Positions 1 through 5,543 of a stretch of 6,779 nucleotides of DNA are shown here, piece after piece. The first letter of the stretch is position 1. Each line of letters starts with the position of its first letter. The notes under the pieces are model-generated. The model did no database searches. It was not told where the DNA came from and saw only the letters and a list, made by a program, of their open reading frames with translations. The stretch is taken from NCBI GenBank assembly GCA_015069065.1, contig SVJI01000083.1, forward strand, positions 1 to 6,779. The letters run 5' to 3'. The DNA is from Oscillospiraceae bacterium. GTDB lineage: Bacteria; Bacillota; Clostridia; UMGS1883. The position numbers and the translations under genes were made by a program.

Positions 1-828
1 CTGCGTGAAAATCCTGAGATACTGCACTTTCTTCAGGATTCTATCAGCGGATTTACAACAGACCTTACACAAATTGCTAACAGAGTGAAAGAGATTCTTC
101 CAAACATAAATGTAATTATTACAGGACTTTCCAGCAGCATTTACGGAGTTGTGGCAGCGGTTCTGAATATACTTATCGGAGTAATAGTATCAGTGTATAT
201 TCTCAAGGATAAGGAGAGATTCGTTGCTCAGTTTAAGCGTATTTTTTACAGTACAATGTCTACTAGAAAGGCTAATAATGTGATTGCACTGTCACGCCTG
301 ACTCATGACAAGTTTGGAAACTTTATCACAGGTAAAATTTTTGATTCTCTTATTATAGGTATTCTTTGTTTTATAATATTAACGATTTTCAACATTCCCT
401 ATTGCGCACTTGTCAGTGTTATTGTAGGCGTTACGAATATTATTCCTTTCTTCGGTCCGTTCATAGGTGCTATTCCAAGTGCCATACTGATTTTACTTGC
501 AGAGCCTGTAAAGTGTATCACCTTTATAATTATTATAATCGTGCTTCAGCAGTTTGACGGCAATATCCTCGGACCTAAAATTCTGGGAAGTACAACAGGC
601 ATATCCAGCTTCTGGGTAATGTTTTCAATATTGGTAGGAAGCGGTCTTTTCGGGGTATGGGGAATGGTTTGCGCAGTTCCTCTGTTTGCTGTCATATATA
701 CTCTGGTAAAGGAAGGGTGTCACACCTCGCTTAAAAAGAAAGGTGTTGACTACTCACCTGAAACCTACGAAAACATTGACCATATAGATGAGGACACTAA
801 CTCTCCTGTATGGCTTGACAGAGATTAA
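1..828 (+). CDS. AI-2E family transporter / permease-like membrane protein (5' truncated by window edge)
   Basis: The reading frame is open from base 1, so the gene starts upstream of the window; 275 codons are visible before the TAA stop. The protein is a polytopic inner-membrane protein of the AI-2E (PerM-like) exporter family, whose members have been linked to AI-2 or Na+/H+ export; the substrate of this one cannot be told. Family hallmarks are visible: an amphipathic segment followed by a membrane helix ending in VYILKDKERF, then the glycine/proline-rich loop IPFFGPFIGAIPS (visible residues about 148-160), the FDGNILGPKILG motif around residues 182-193, and a final hydrophobic stretch containing GLFGVWGMVCAVPLFA. 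The C-terminal tail is acidic and soluble. The GTG at 85 is only an internal codon, because the coding sequence continues in frame to its left with family-like sequence. The FHA gene starts 27 bases after the stop, so co-transcription is likely. Confidence 0.9.
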   Translation: MRENPEILHFLQDSISGFTTDLTQIANRVKEILPNINVIITGLSSSIYGVVAAVLNILIGVIVSVYILKDKERFVAQFKRIFYSTMSTRKANNVIALSRLTHDKFGNFITGKIFDSLIIGILCFIILTIFNIPYCALVSVIVGVTNIIPFFGPFIGAIPSAILILLAEPVKCITFIIIIIVLQQFDGNILGPKILGSTTGISSFWVMFSILVGSGLFGVWGMVCAVPLFAVIYTLVKEGCHTSLKKKGVDYSPETYENIDHIDEDTNSPVWLDRD

Positions 829-840
829 ATTCTTTGACGA

Positions 841-846
841 AGGAGG
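841..846 (+). promoter_or_regulatory. Shine-Dalgarno of the FHA gene
   Basis: A perfect AGGAGG lies 9 nt before the ATG at 856. It decides the start: the out-of-frame ATG at 849 is too close to this site and is not used. Its strength suggests the FHA protein is translated well on the polycistronic message. Confidence 0.8.
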
Positions 847-855
847 AAATGGTAA

Positions 856-1305
856 ATGCAGGAGCTTTTGTCAAAACTGTTAACCTATATTTTTGTTATA
901 GTTATTTACCTGTTTATTTTTGTAATTATCAGAATGATATTTCTGGATATTCGTACCATGTACAGAAAAAAATCAGGCGGTCTTGCCGATGCATACCTTA
1001 AACTTATAAATTTAAGGCACGATTTGGATTTTCCTGTGGATGAAAGCTACGAAATATCAGATAACGAGGTTATTGGCAGGGGAAAGAAATGCGACATAAG
1101 TATAGCAGACCGTTACCTTTCAACAAAGAATAGCCGAATTTTTAAGTCGTCGGGAAAATTTTATTTAGAGGACCTTGACAGCACAAACGGAACATACCTT
1201 AACGGTGAAGCATTAAGCGATAAGGCAGTAGAGCTGCTTGACGGGGACAAGATTTCCGTCGGCAGAGTAAATTTCCTCTTTGTACTGCCTGCAAAGGGTG
1301 AGTGA
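856..1305 (+). CDS. Membrane-anchored FHA-domain protein, FhaB-like
   Basis: The 149-aa protein has one N-terminal membrane segment (about residues 10-29), a basic linker, and a cytoplasmic forkhead-associated domain from about residue 62 to the end. FHA domains bind phosphothreonine peptides. The core motifs are present: G74-R75, S89, the LEDLDSTNGTYLNG stretch (residues 104-117) with N111, and the GD at 130-131. The usual histidine of the SxxH motif is replaced by asparagine (S89-T-K-N92). Size and architecture match mycobacterial FhaB (Rv0019c), which precedes rodA and pbpA in Actinobacteria; a SEDS gene and a PBP gene also follow here. I infer an adaptor that links Ser/Thr kinase signalling to the wall-synthesis pair, but no kinase or phosphatase gene is in the window. 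The stop codon lies 2 nt before the ATG of the next gene, so the two are almost certainly translationally coupled. Confidence 0.88.
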   Translation: MQELLSKLLTYIFVIVIYLFIFVIIRMIFLDIRTMYRKKSGGLADAYLKLINLRHDLDFPVDESYEISDNEVIGRGKKCDISIADRYLSTKNSRIFKSSGKFYLEDLDSTNGTYLNGEALSDKAVELLDGDKISVGRVNFLFVLPAKGE

Positions 1306-1307
1306 TT

Positions 1308-2585
1308 ATGGAGCGGATGATTCGTAATATAAGACCTCTGCTGCTTCTTGTTTTGCTCAATTCATTGGGAATGTTGCTTCTTCTTGTGAAAGGGGCGGAG
1401 TCAGCAGAGTATATGGCGCTTTTGTGCGGTATAATGTGTGCAGTAAGTATAGCGGCATATATAATTATAACGCTGTGCCATTTGGGAGACACATATCTTT
1501 TTATAATTATATCCATGCTTTCTTCCGTTGGTGTTATTATGCAGTCGCGCATAAATGGTGCAAACGGAATTCGGCAGACTACGCTTTACCTATTGGGCGT
1601 GGCTTGCTTTTTTGTAACGCTTTTCCTCTACAGGTGGCTTCACAGGTACTTCAAACGTTTTACCCTTATATATTATGGGGTGTCGCTTTTACTTTTTGCA
1701 TTGACTGCAGTGTTGGGCACGGTACGTAACGGCTCAAAAAACTGGATAGTTCTGGGTGGCGTTTCTATACAACCGAGTGAATTTATACGCATACTGTTCG
1801 TGCTATCCATGGCGGCGATTTTTACTAATGCGCGTAACTTAGGAAAATCATCAAAAAAGCAGATGCCCGAGCTTGAAATTAAAAAGATGCGTTATATGCG
1901 TCTTTCAATAGCAGCAGGGATTGCGTTCAGCAACGCCATGTGCCTTTTCCTGCAGAGAGAGTGGGGAATAGCTTTACTCTTTTTTGCAATATATCTTTCG
2001 TTTTTATATATCTATGGCGAAAGTAAGCTTTTCTTTGGTGCAAACATAATGGCGGTACTCTGTGCTGCATTTGTAGGCATCCGTTATATGAGCCATATTC
2101 AGGTGCGTGTGGCAGCCTGGCTTGACCCGTTTGCCGATATCACAGGAAAGGGATATCAGATTGCACAGTCACTGTTTGCAATCGGTGCAGGTGGATTTTC
2201 AGGCAGCGGTATAGGAAACGGCAGTCCGTATTTTATACCTGTTGTAAGCTCGGATTTCATTTTCTCAGCCATCTGCGAAGAAATGGGAGTTCTCGGCGGA
2301 ATGGCAGTGCTTATGCTTTACTTTCTCCTTGTATATAGAGGATTTAAAATTGCTCTTAGTTCTACAAATGAGTTTAATAAGGCAGTCAGTGTGGGACTCA
2401 GCGTCATGTTGGGAATACAGACCTTTATTATTACAGGTGGTGTGACAAAGCTTATACCGCTTACAGGAATTACACTTCCGTTTATCAGCTTTGGCGGCAG
2501 CAGCATGATTACGACCTTTATTGCTCTGGGTATTTTACAGGCAATAAGCGGCATAAAGGGGGAAGTTACAGATGAAATTGAATAA
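1308..2585 (+). CDS. SEDS-family peptidoglycan glycosyltransferase (FtsW/RodA/SpoVE)
   Basis: This polytopic membrane enzyme polymerises lipid II into glycan strands and works with a cognate class B PBP. From the ATG at 1308 it has 425 residues, the usual family length. Visible signatures are QPSE at about 155-158, the WLDP motif at 271-274, whose Asp273 aligns with the catalytic aspartate of RodA/FtsW, the glycine-rich YQIAQSLFAIGAGGF stretch that follows it, SSDFIFSAICEEMG near 314-327, and the C-terminal GITLPFISFGGSS at about 387-399. A GTG at 1302 overlapping the previous stop could extend the protein by two residues, but the GGGTGA at 1296-1301 is well spaced (6 nt) for 1308. The gene overlaps the PBP start by 14 bases. 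The cluster resembles actinobacterial rodA-pbpA, so a RodA-type elongation or septation role is plausible. SpoVE or FtsW roles cannot be excluded, so no symbol is given. Confidence 0.93.
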   Translation: MERMIRNIRPLLLLVLLNSLGMLLLLVKGAESAEYMALLCGIMCAVSIAAYIIITLCHLGDTYLFIIISMLSSVGVIMQSRINGANGIRQTTLYLLGVACFFVTLFLYRWLHRYFKRFTLIYYGVSLLLFALTAVLGTVRNGSKNWIVLGGVSIQPSEFIRILFVLSMAAIFTNARNLGKSSKKQMPELEIKKMRYMRLSIAAGIAFSNAMCLFLQREWGIALLFFAIYLSFLYIYGESKLFFGANIMAVLCAAFVGIRYMSHIQVRVAAWLDPFADITGKGYQIAQSLFAIGAGGFSGSGIGNGSPYFIPVVSSDFIFSAICEEMGVLGGMAVLMLYFLLVYRGFKIALSSTNEFNKAVSVGLSVMLGIQTFIITGGVTKLIPLTGITLPFISFGGSSMITTFIALGILQAISGIKGEVTDEIE

Positions 2586-3987
2586 ACGTATAATAACTGT
2601 CATGGTAACTGTTCTGATGCTGTTTTTGATACTCGTAATTTATCTTACTTATTTTACATTGTTTCAGGCTCCGCATATTGTTAATTCAAGCTATAACCAG
2701 AGAGTATGGGAAAAGGAGGAAAGGATTCTCAGAGGTACTATATATGACAGAAATGGCGCAGTGCTTGCAGAAAGCAAGCAAAACGGCGACAGCCAGCAGC
2801 GTATATATCCTCACGGCTCGCTTTATGCCCATACTATTGGATATAATAGCAGGACGTACGGAAAAACAAACATAGAGCTAAGATTTAACAACTATCTTCT
2901 TAAAACACGCTCAGTTATTGATGTTATAAAAAATGAGCAGACAAATAAGGTGGACTTTGATAAAGGGGCGAATCTTTCCCTTACTTTGGATAATGGTATG
3001 ACGAAGCTTGCCGCACAGCTTTTGGGAAAAGATAACGGCAGTGTTGTTGCGCTCAATCCTGTGACAGGGGAGGTATATTGCCTTTATTCCAATCCGTCCT
3101 TTGACCCTAACGAAAGTAAACTTATAGAAAATTGGGACAAGCTTGCAGAGAGGGAGGATGCTCCGTTTTTTGCAAGAGCGACACAGGGACTTTATGCCCC
3201 CGGCTCAACCTTTAAGGTTGTGTCATCCGCTGCCGGAATTCAGGCAGGTTACGCAGATTTTGTAACCACGGATAGCGGAAAAACTAATGTCGGAGGTAAA
3301 GATTTTAAAAACGCGGGGGAGAAAGCATACGGAGAAATAGATATGGGTGATGCTGTAAAAGTGTCCAGTAATGTTTATTTTACAGAGCTTTCTCAAAAGA
3401 TAGGAAAGAATATCTTTGAAGATATTGCAGATAAGTTTTTTGTTACGAAAAAAGTTCCGTTTGACCTTGATACTAAAGCGTATAAGCTTAAATTTGATGA
3501 TTTTGACAAGGCAGAGCTTGCTTCCGTTTCAATTGGTCAGGGAAAACTGCAGGTTACTCCACTTAATATGGCGCTTGTCGCGTGTGCAGTGGCAAACGAT
3601 GGCGTTATTATGAAGCCATATATTGTAGAAGAGGCTTTTTATGACAATGGTGATGCGATTTACTCTGCTCCGTCGGATGTTTTGTCAAGAGCGACTGACA
3701 GTGAAACTGCACAGGCTCTTACCGACTATATGGTAGGTTGTGTTAAATCCGGTACAGGTACTGCGGCAAGGATTAGCGGAATTGATGTAGCAGGAAAAAC
3801 CGGCACCGCTGAAAATGAGAGAAAAGGGCAGACACATGCATGGTTTATCGGATTTGCTCCGGCTGATAATCCGCAGATTGCAATTTGTGTGATGAAAGAG
3901 TATTCCGGTAAGGGCGGAGGATCGGTATGTGCCCCTGTAGCATCTAAGATAATCAGATATGCATTAAATAACGGACTTATAAATTAA
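2572..3987 (+). CDS. Class B penicillin-binding protein (peptidoglycan transpeptidase, PbpA-like)
   Basis: This 471-aa D,D-transpeptidase is anchored by one N-terminal membrane helix (about residues 8-30), with the rest outside the membrane. The RGTIYDRNGAVLAES motif (54-68) opens a short pedestal domain, and the transpeptidase domain runs from about residue 153 to the end. All three active-site motifs are intact: S212-T-F-K215 with the nucleophilic serine, S265-S-N267, and K409-T-G-T412. The protein is compact, near the size of mycobacterial PbpA (about 490 aa), and lacks PASTA repeats and the long extensions of many PBP2/PBP3 proteins. The start is set by an AAAGGGGGA ribosome binding site at 2556-2564. 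The ATG lies inside the end of the SEDS gene (14-nt overlap), which implies coupled synthesis of this enzyme with its glycosyltransferase partner. It is the last gene of the operon and is followed at once by a terminator. Confidence 0.95.
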   Translation: MKLNKRIITVMVTVLMLFLILVIYLTYFTLFQAPHIVNSSYNQRVWEKEERILRGTIYDRNGAVLAESKQNGDSQQRIYPHGSLYAHTIGYNSRTYGKTNIELRFNNYLLKTRSVIDVIKNEQTNKVDFDKGANLSLTLDNGMTKLAAQLLGKDNGSVVALNPVTGEVYCLYSNPSFDPNESKLIENWDKLAEREDAPFFARATQGLYAPGSTFKVVSSAAGIQAGYADFVTTDSGKTNVGGKDFKNAGEKAYGEIDMGDAVKVSSNVYFTELSQKIGKNIFEDIADKFFVTKKVPFDLDTKAYKLKFDDFDKAELASVSIGQGKLQVTPLNMALVACAVANDGVIMKPYIVEEAFYDNGDAIYSAPSDVLSRATDSETAQALTDYMVGCVKSGTGTAARISGIDVAGKTGTAENERKGQTHAWFIGFAPADNPQIAICVMKEYSGKGGGSVCAPVASKIIRYALNNGLIN

Positions 3988-4036
3988 AAATAAAGGTAAT
4001 GTAAAGACTGCAGTTTTTTACATTACCTTTATTTTT
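3986..4036 (+). terminator. Intrinsic terminator of the FHA-SEDS-PBP operon, possibly bidirectional
   Basis: A perfect 20-bp inverted repeat (3986-4005 with 4017-4036) surrounds an 11-nt loop that contains the palindrome ACTGCAGT. The left arm begins within the PBP stop codon. The arm ends are runs of A on the left and T on the right, so termination is possible in both directions. The stem is AT-rich apart from its central GGTAATGTA/TACATTACC part. Its right arm also holds the -35 box of a + strand promoter. Confidence 0.85.
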
Positions 4037-4045
4037 CTATATAAT
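4017..4045 (+). promoter_or_regulatory. Near-consensus SigA-type promoter on the + strand
   Basis: TTTACA (4017-4022), a 17-nt spacer and TATAAT (4040-4045) match the housekeeping consensus in 11 of 12 positions. Transcription would begin near 4051-4053. No protein gene follows on this strand, so the promoter points to an RNA gene or is fortuitous. The -35 box is embedded in the 3' arm of the PBP operon terminator. Confidence 0.55.
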
Positions 4046-4051
4046 AGCCCT

Positions 4052-4187
4052 ATAGCCTGTTATTGGCGCACTATTATAAAATATCTTCAATCTGGGATTC
4101 TACCCGTTTGCGGTGCCCGGCGCTCGTGTTCGAATCAAATATCTGCACAACCAAAAAAGCAAGCCACAAATGTGACTTGCTTTTTTG
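4052..4187 (+). ncRNA. Candidate small structured RNA, unidentified, partly tRNA-Ser-like
   Basis: A roughly 136-nt transcript is predicted from a near-consensus promoter on the left and a terminator hairpin with a T6 run on the right. Inside it, bases 4096-4136 can fold into a long imperfect hairpin: GATTC (4096-4100) with GAATC (4132-4136), ACCCG (4102-4106) with CGTGT (4125-4129) with one mismatch, and GCG (4110-4112) with CGC (4121-4123). The segment is clearly more GC-rich than the flanks. Bases 4117-4136 match the variable-arm/T-arm region of the adjacent tRNA-Ser(GCT) in 17 of 20 positions, including a complete GTTCGAATC T-loop motif, but no full cloverleaf can be drawn. I do not recognise an RNA family; the tmRNA, SRP and RNase P hallmarks that I looked for are absent. 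A decayed tRNA is the main alternative. The long + strand reading frame across this region is not a gene. Confidence 0.38.
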
Positions 4188-4188
4188 G
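4151..4188 (-). terminator. Terminator of the tRNA-Ser operon, shared by both strands
   Basis: Two 18-nt arms (4151-4168 and 4171-4188) are complementary except for one position. That position is a G-U wobble in the leftward transcript and a C/A mismatch in the rightward one, so the stem is fully paired only in the tRNA direction. The GCAAG/CTTGC core is flanked by A6 and T6, giving a U-run in both directions. The stem begins at the base directly after the CCA end of the upstream tRNA. It could also terminate the + strand candidate RNA. The innermost pairs cannot form because the loop would be only 2 nt. Confidence 0.8.
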
Positions 4189-4280
4189 TGGCGGAGAAAG
4201 AGGGATTCGAACCCTCGCGCCGGTTTCCCGACCTACGCCCTTAGCAGGGGCGCCTCTTCGACCTGCTTGAGTATTTCTCC
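4189..4280 (-). tRNA. tRNA-Ser (anticodon GCT)
   Basis: The 92-nt gene folds as a class II tRNA. The acceptor is GGAGAAA/TTTCTCC with discriminator G and an encoded CCA (4189-4191). The D arm is CTC...GAG, the anticodon stem is CGCCC/GGGCG around the loop CTGCTAA, and there is a long variable arm and a T arm GAGGG-TTCGAAT-CCCTC. The long variable arm and the G discriminator are serine identity features; anticodon GCT reads AGC and AGU codons. The 5' end lies 49 nt downstream of the other tRNA-Ser with no promoter seen between them, so this is the second gene of a two-tRNA transcript. Confidence 0.97.
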
Positions 4281-4300
4281 AAATGCAGTAAAGCTAAATT

Positions 4301-4316
4301 CAAGGAATGATCCTTG
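4301..4316 (-). other. Short hairpin in the tRNA spacer
   Basis: CAAGGA (4301-4306) and TCCTTG (4311-4316) form a 6-bp stem with a 4-nt loop between the two tRNA genes. No U-run follows in the direction of transcription, so it is more likely a spacer structure or processing landmark than a terminator. Confidence 0.35.
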
Positions 4317-4329
4317 CATATTATTAAAA

Positions 4330-4418
4330 TGGCGGAGAGGGTGGGATTCGAACCCACGCGCCCTTTCGGACAAACGGTTTTCAAGACCGCCTCGTTATGA
4401 CCACTTCGATACCTCTCC
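4330..4418 (-). tRNA. tRNA-Ser (anticodon TGA)
   Basis: The 89-nt class II tRNA has acceptor GGAGAGG/CCTCTCC, discriminator G and an encoded CCA (4330-4332). The anticodon stem GCGGT/ACCGT surrounds the loop CTTGAAA, giving TGA, which reads UCA and probably other UCN codons. The variable arm has a GTCC-GAAA-GGGC type stem and the T arm is GTGGG-TTCGAAT-CCCAC. It is the first gene of the leftward tRNA unit and starts about 13 nt after the predicted transcription start. Confidence 0.97.
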
Positions 4419-4437
4419 AATCAAATCCGACTTTGAT

Positions 4438-4466
4438 AGTATAACAAATTAGACCGCAAATGTCAA
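4438..4466 (-). promoter_or_regulatory. Strong promoter of the tRNA-Ser pair (extended -10)
   Basis: On the - strand TTGACA (4461-4466) is separated by 17 nt from TATACT (4438-4443). A TG one base upstream of the -10 box gives an extended -10 element. Transcription should start near 4431, leaving a leader of about 13 nt before tRNA-Ser(TGA). This is the strongest promoter in the window, as expected for stable RNA. It sits just beyond the end of rnc, so the tRNAs do not depend on read-through from rnc. Confidence 0.85.
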
Positions 4467-4492
4467 TAACTTTTATCAAAAAACTTGAAAAT

Positions 4493-5167
4493 TTAGACTA
4501 ATTTAGTAAGAGCATTTTCAGCGGCACGCTGTTGTGCTTCTTTCTTGCTGTAAGCACTACCGCTGCCTAAGACTTTACCGTTAAGAGTTACCTGCATTTC
4601 AAACAGGCAGTGGTGTACAGGACCGTCTGCACGCACCAGATTATATGATATGTCACAGGGGCCATTTTCCTGTAATTTTTCCTGCAATTTAGTCTTGTAG
4701 TCGATATGTTGTCCGTTCTCTACAGCATTGGAAAGCCTGTCCCCATAAACTGAAAATAGATATTTTCTTGTATTGTCAATGCCTGCATCCAGATACATTG
4801 CTGCTATATGCGCTTCAAACATATCGGACAAAATTGATGGACGGTTGCGTTCGCCTGATTGTGATGCACCGTTGCCAAGTAGCATGCATTCATTTATCGA
4901 AAGTTCTAAGGCAAGCTCTGACAAAGTCTTTTCGCATACGAGAGTTGCCCTGATACGACTCATCATTCCTTCATTAAGAGTAGGGAAGTTAGTGAATAAA
5001 TATTCTCCTACAAGGAAATCAACAATTGCATCCCCGAGAAACTCCAAACGTTCATAACTTTGGATGTTATGCTCGTTTGCATATGAAGTATGTGTAAAGG
5101 CTGTTTTTAAAATATCCGGATTTTTGAAAAAGTATCCGATATTTTTTTGAAATTGTTTTATATCCAT
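4493..5167 (-). CDS. rnc: Ribonuclease III
   Basis: RNase III cuts double-stranded RNA in rRNA maturation, mRNA turnover and antisense control; it acts in the cytoplasm as a dimer and needs Mg2+. The 224-aa length is typical. The N-terminal endonuclease domain (about residues 1-150) carries the signature ERLEFLGDA (39-47) and the second metal-binding cluster SILSDMFEAH (111-120). Glu42, Asp46, Asp115 and Glu118 align with E. coli Glu41, Asp45, Asp114 and Glu117. A dsRNA-binding domain fills about residues 156-224, with the ending SKKEAQQRAAENAL typical of its C-terminal helix. The start is supported by AGGGAG (5173-5178), 5 nt before the ATG. acpP lies directly upstream, as in many Firmicutes, but the usual downstream smc/ftsY genes are replaced by the tRNA pair. 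No promoter was seen in the 66-nt gap, so expression probably depends on transcription from acpP through the intervening hairpin. Confidence 0.97.
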   Translation of the reverse strand: MDIKQFQKNIGYFFKNPDILKTAFTHTSYANEHNIQSYERLEFLGDAIVDFLVGEYLFTNFPTLNEGMMSRIRATLVCEKTLSELALELSINECMLLGNGASQSGERNRPSILSDMFEAHIAAMYLDAGIDNTRKYLFSVYGDRLSNAVENGQHIDYKTKLQEKLQENGPCDISYNLVRADGPVHHCLFEMQVTLNGKVLGSGSAYSKKEAQQRAAENALTKLV

Positions 5168-5186
5168 GATAACTCCCTATAAATTA

Positions 5187-5222
5187 TTAATAAGGGACTC
5201 AAGCACGAGAGTCCCTTATTAA
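5187..5222 (-). terminator. acpP-rnc intergenic hairpin (terminator, attenuator or processing site)
   Basis: A perfect 14-bp inverted repeat (5187-5200 with 5209-5222) with an 8-nt loop lies between the acpP stop and the rnc ribosome binding site. The GGGACTC/GAGTCCC core gives a stable stem, but the tract after it on the - strand is only moderately U-rich. Since rnc has no evident promoter of its own, a leaky terminator is the simplest reading. The stem is double-stranded RNA just ahead of the RNase III gene, so autoregulatory cleavage is a possible alternative. Confidence 0.7.
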
Positions 5223-5233
5223 GTATGTAATGT

Positions 5234-5473
5234 TTAGATTAGCTCTTCGATTCTTTCAGCAACGTCACCTACAGTTTCGATACCTTCAAGCTGTTCATCC
5301 TCAATTTCGATATTGAATTCATCTTCGATTTCACAGATGATTGTTGCGATGTCAACACTATCTGCATGAAGATCGGCAATAAATTCCGTATCTTCTTTAA
5401 TTTCAGATACGTCAATTTTAAGACGTGACCCCATTGCGTCAGCAATAATTTCTTTTAGTGTGTCAATAACCAT
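5234..5473 (-). CDS. acpP: Acyl carrier protein
   Basis: The 79-aa, strongly acidic four-helix protein carries acyl chains on a phosphopantetheine arm in type II fatty acid synthesis. The attachment site is Ser39 in LHADSVD. The usual DSL is DSV here and the preceding Gly is His, mild departures that keep the modified serine and the Asp before it. The frame is open to an ATG at 5494, but that start lies at or before the predicted transcription start. AAAGGAG (around 5482-5488) sits 8 nt before the ATG at 5473, so the shorter form is chosen. The protein is a single free-standing ACP next to rnc, the normal place of the housekeeping acpP, although plsX, fabD and fabG are not next to it here. 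A dedicated ACP of another pathway is less likely. Confidence 0.93.
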   Translation of the reverse strand: MVIDTLKEIIADAMGSRLKIDVSEIKEDTEFIADLHADSVDIATIICEIEDEFNIEIEDEQLEGIETVGDVAERIEELI

Positions 5474-5496
5474 ATTTTTAGCTCCTTTCGTCATTT

Positions 5497-5525
5497 ATGA
5501 TAATATAATTTTCTGCCTACGTCAA
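5497..5525 (-). promoter_or_regulatory. acpP promoter
   Basis: TTGACG (5520-5525) and TATCAT (5497-5502) are 17 nt apart on the - strand. The predicted start near 5490 gives a very short leader that runs directly into the AAAGGAG ribosome binding site, supporting translation from 5473 rather than 5494. The -35 box lies about 19 nt beyond the stop of the ECF gene, so acpP has its own transcript. Confidence 0.7.
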
Positions 5526-5543
5526 GCACTATTTACTAAAATT

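Noticed and set aside
85..828. GTG at 85 as the real start of the AI-2E protein
   Set aside because: The frame is open to base 1, the upstream codons encode plausible family sequence, and no ribosome binding site precedes 85.
1199..1552. A 117-codon - strand frame across the FHA-SEDS junction
   Set aside because: It lies opposite two well-supported genes, has no recognisable motif and no independent regulatory signals; it is a shadow frame.
4040..4078. A leftward promoter using the TATAAT complement at 4073-4078
   Set aside because: An 8-bp inverted repeat (4040-4047 with 4071-4078) places a -10-like box on each strand, but no acceptable -35 box lies 16-18 nt upstream on the - strand.
4060..4153. 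A functional tRNA on the + strand ending in CCA at 4151-4153
   Set aside because: The T-loop motif is present, but T stem, acceptor stem and D arm do not pair, and the CCA belongs to the terminator arm. The spacing from the T loop to CCA is also wrong.
4063..4452. A 129-codon + strand reading frame with DSNPRA-type motifs across the tRNA region
   Set aside because: It reads antisense through two tRNA-Ser genes and the terminator. The RDSNPRAGFPTYALS-like peptides are the well-known artefact of translating the complement of tRNA genes.
4773..5057. Overlapping + strand frames opposite rnc
   Set aside because: They are antisense to the catalytic core of RNase III, with no ribosome binding site or domain; codon shadowing explains them.
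5473..5494. The longer acyl carrier protein starting at 5494
   Set aside because: The ribosome binding site AAAGGAG would fall inside the coding region, and the predicted transcription start leaves no leader for that ATG.
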